From: Loigolactobacillus zhaoyuanensis
GTDB taxonomy: Bacteria; Bacillota; Bacilli; Lactobacillales; Lactobacillaceae
Direction of reading: 5' to 3'
DNA length: 64,000 nt
Assembly (NCBI RefSeq): GCF_003946385.1
Contig: NZ_RHOE01000006.1
Span: 1 to 64,000 of the forward strand
In this document: piece by piece, positions 62,301-64,000 of the stretch
Layout of the letters: every line of letters starts with the position of its first letter
Position numbering within the stretch: position 1 is the first letter of the stretch
The notes under the pieces: model-generated
What the model saw: the letters and a program-made list of their open reading frames with translations, nothing else
What the model was told of the DNA's origin: nothing
The model's database searches: none
Program-made: the position numbers and the translations under genes

Positions 62301-64000
62301 AGCCGGAATCACAACAGTAACCAACACGTTAAATAATAATATCGCTAGCGCTACTGCAAACATGGCAACAACTACGTGGACGAATACCCAGATCGATGCT
62401 GCTAAAACCGCGATAAATTTAAGCGTTGAGCAGTCGATTACAACCTCAGAAAATACGCTAAATAATAACATTGCAAACGCCACAAACGATATGGCCACAA
62501 AAACGTGGACAAAAGGACAACTTGATTTAACGGATAGCAGCCTAACGAGCCAGATATCAAGTGTTAAAGATGGGTTAACAACCCAATATACTCAGTTACA
62601 GCAAACGCTAAATGGTGTCCAAGCGACGGCGAATAACGCTGTGACTCAGGGACAACTAACGCTTTTGAGTGATCAGTTTACTAGTACGATATCGGGCATA
62701 AGCGTTGGCGGGACTAATTTGTATTTAGATACAAAATCTTTTGCTAATCCAAGTGTATGGTCAAATTTTTCGAGTTGGAGCAGTACCGCCGAAAGCTTTA
62801 ATGGTTTTAAGGTTTTAGAGTCTACAGGTCTGTGGAGCGGATTGAGTCAGACGATTAATGTAAAAAAAAGCGAGCATTACACTTTTAGCTTATACGCAAA
62901 ACGAGCTGATTCTGCAGGAGGATCAACTCACATCTATTGGACTGATAATAATAGTACAGTTAACTTATCATCAACAATGCAGAGTTTTAAGCTAACCGAT
63001 GACTGGCAGCGCATTTCTATGACCGTGACAATATCACGTGATGGTTACATCAGACCACGAATTGAGCGCGACACGGACGATGGCTATCAGATTTTGATAG
63101 CTGGGCTTAAGTTAGATAGTGGTAATTTATTAACGGCATGGTCGCCAGCACCGGAAGACCAAGCTACTGTAGCAGACGTATCTAGCCAGTTTACTCAACT
63201 GCAAAATGACATCAACTTGCGGGTCAAAACGGGTGATTTAATTAATCAAATCAACATCAGTACTGAGGGTATTTTGATCGACGGTCAAAAGGTCCATATC
63301 ACTGGTGCGACTAAAATCGACAGTGGAATAATCACCACTGCTGAGATTAAAGACGCGGCAATTACAAGTGCTAAAATTGGCGCTTTGGCTGTAACAACTG
63401 CAAATATTGGTTACGCTGCGGTTACGAATGCTGAGATTGCAGCACTTGCTGTCGGCACCGCGCAAATCGCCGATGGTGCAATCAGTAATGCAAAAATTGG
63501 TAATTTAGCTGTTACGGCCGCAAAAATTGCCAATGCGACGATCAATGATGCCAAAATTGCTTCAGTGTCCGCCAGTAAGCTTACAGCCGGTACAATTGAT
63601 GCAGCTAATATCAATGTGATCCATTTAAATGCCAACAATATAACAACGGGTACTATTAGTGGTGCCAACCTCAGTATTAATCTAAGTACTGGTGAAATTC
63701 TATTTCAAAAAGGTGCTATTAAAAGCACTAGTGGTAATCTTGATATCGAAATTGACGATGGTACGATGACCGTTACCAACAGTGCTGGAAACGGTTCGAG
63801 ATTTGCAAATGGGAATATTTATATGACAAGTAAAGACTGGAGCTTGTGGGGTGGTAAAGATCCAGATTACGGATCTTTTGAATACTCGGACGGCTTGGCT
63901 GGTTGGATTGGTAAAAAAGGTGTAAAAATTTCCGGAGCCGAAGGTGCTCAGCTTGGTACGAAAGACTTTAGTGGAATGAGCTCAATGCTGCAACCAACTG
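59377..64000 (+). CDS. Tail hub / fibre protein with carbohydrate-binding modules (continues past the right edge)
   Basis: The frame is open from a TTG at 59377, placed after a perfect AAGGAGGTGATCA, to the edge: over 1540 residues. (An ATG at 59373 hits a stop after ten codons.) The first 350 residues are tail-hub-like (GVFIIDAEVQQDRNNNTTTLSASDRM, GDWITVQDTAGN). Then come Ala/Ser/Thr coiled coils (about 420-790), two similar beta modules (about 791-955 and 1107-1265, each ending in W.PAPEDQATV) that look like CBM_4_9 sugar binders, and repeats of the AITSAKI/AISNAKI type before the tip. It is the likely receptor-binding protein. Confidence 0.9.
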   Translation, partial: MLFKKQAVHDAWAATERTLDFKVTVKGKNYTATDISSLSYDSGAMNGEALTLGSTYTNTIKITFSHLIEGLALLDEITPQIGIQLPDGTWDFTSLGVFIIDAEVQQDRNNNTTTLSASDRMCMMGGTYESKLSYPAAINDVAVEIANMAGMKVNVDDFARLPTEKILSLGKVTYRDAIGYVAQFAGGFATFDRDGLLDIRVLSDPDFTVTPDQYQSKGLTKNEAFYRIGGLTCSVTTTVKDDSGSETQETTTLQAGSTAGTQIILNNPGMTQTLLDGLYEQLQDLNFYPFSLSWFGDPSLEAGDWITVQDTAGNEFKTPNLLYSLTFGGGVTATSKADTTITASANFVYRGATNQIITNIRRYLNAAGHAISEGIDEPTSPKAGDIWFKKEGPDTTIMTYVIDPETGVGSWHEGPSTKANAELQKLFEDLKEEMKGTSAAASAAVIAGSAAMVAGNQASAAGSAAQSAADSVAAKVVESSKEVAAAKSAAASAVDQASQAVAAAFDNNQQISTLKTDMADATTQASAAYASANTALSTANTALDNAKTAIDSATTAATDASTALSTANTALTNANQAVTTTKTLSTKVDDITNTITTLATTETVNKLTGTVTTVQTLAQQNAAGLLTKADTKIVDTLNKTVSDHSAQLKLTATGAQFDAVSKVVDGVKNTVTTNTANIAANTQALMLAAKQTTVDALSKTVDNQTAQLKLTATEAELKTAQTSINTLDGRVTSINGQLNVQAGLIAAKVTASDVTGMLNGYATQSWSQGQISAAKNEISASVETVKQNVNSLQVNSRNLARGTQNWNGDTFYYESVKVLNEVFMGTQIATDSVGAWQDVRYAIADLVNRGLVIGNQDYTLSVWCRLKLIDETTTDYAKAEVMFFGENTSMNGTTMINDLDTSWRRVSITFRFTGSPQTGHLRFERPSADGLTYFQQAGFTLNLGNKDLGWQPAPEDQATVDWTKSQLDITDKKITAGITTVTNTLNNNIASATANMATTTWTNTQIDAAKTAINLSVEQSITTSENTLNNNIANATNDMATKTWTKGQLDLTDSSLTSQISSVKDGLTTQYTQLQQTLNGVQATANNAVTQGQLTLLSDQFTSTISGISVGGTNLYLDTKSFANPSVWSNFSSWSSTAESFNGFKVLESTGLWSGLSQTINVKKSEHYTFSLYAKRADSAGGSTHIYWTDNNSTVNLSSTMQSFKLTDDWQRISMTVTISRDGYIRPRIERDTDDGYQILIAGLKLDSGNLLTAWSPAPEDQATVADVSSQFTQLQNDINLRVKTGDLINQINISTEGILIDGQKVHITGATKIDSGIITTAEIKDAAITSAKIGALAVTTANIGYAAVTNAEIAALAVGTAQIADGAISNAKIGNLAVTAAKIANATINDAKIASVSASKLTAGTIDAANINVIHLNANNITTGTISGANLSINLSTGEILFQKGAIKSTSGNLDIEIDDGTMTVTNSAGNGSRFANGNIYMTSKDWSLWGGKDPDYGSFEYSDGLAGWIGKKGVKISGAEGAQLGTKDFSGMSSMLQPT

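Overview
The window looks like the chromosome of a lactobacillus (Lactobacillaceae). The evidence is a moderate G+C content, AAGGAGG-type ribosome binding sites with frequent TTG/GTG starts, an RNase PH-HAM1 fusion beside a glutamate racemase, a YslB-family gene, a methionine T-box and a complete folate cluster. Species cannot be fixed from the sequence alone.

Host part (1-20.5 kb). The window opens in the end of an IS3-like element that cut the 5' end off a polysaccharide deacetylase gene. Then come a YslB-family gene, a run of racE, RNase PH-HAM1, a CBS-domain c-di-AMP receptor-like gene, dapH and dapL (cell-wall D-Glu and meso-DAP supply), a folate operon (folP-folB-folK-folE-folC plus a second HAM1-like gene), luxS, an MntR-like regulator, a secreted NlpC/P60 wall hydrolase with a striking inverted repeat upstream, an LCP-family wall-polymer ligase, a T-box-controlled metA-metY pair, a small DUF1149-like gene, an aldo/keto reductase and an MscS channel.

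Prophage part (about 20.6 kb to beyond the right edge). This is a temperate siphophage with SPP1-like head gene order. The leftward lysogeny module has an integrase, four small membrane/surface genes including a lipoprotein, an XRE protein with four NUMOD1-like repeats, an ImmA-like gene and a CI repressor. The CI/Cro operator region separates it from the rightward early genes: Cro, antirepressor, DUF1351, Erf, SSB, a replication initiator with an origin-like repeat cluster, an HNH nuclease, many small unknowns, a methylase-like protein lacking its catalytic motif, and two further tyrosine recombinases. An ArpU-like late regulator precedes an AT-rich cargo gene with a nucleoside-deoxyribosyltransferase/TIR-like C-terminal domain, bracketed by hairpins. 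The late genes follow: terminase, portal, Prp-like protease, MuF head protein with a toxin-like tail and candidate immunity partner, scaffold, decoration, capsid, connectors, tail tube, frameshifted tail chaperones, a 1955-aa tape measure with a lytic transglycosylase domain, a distal tail protein and a tail hub/fibre still open at the edge.

The most noteworthy systems are: (1) a phage-encoded Prp-type cysteine protease beside a scaffold and a tail-tube protein that both carry the Prp cleavage motif; (2) a MuF-DUF6883-like toxin/immunity pair in the head module; (3) the cargo gene at 40972-42015, a candidate anti-phage effector; (4) the XRE-(NUMOD1-like)x4 protein; and (5) three complete tyrosine recombinases in one prophage.
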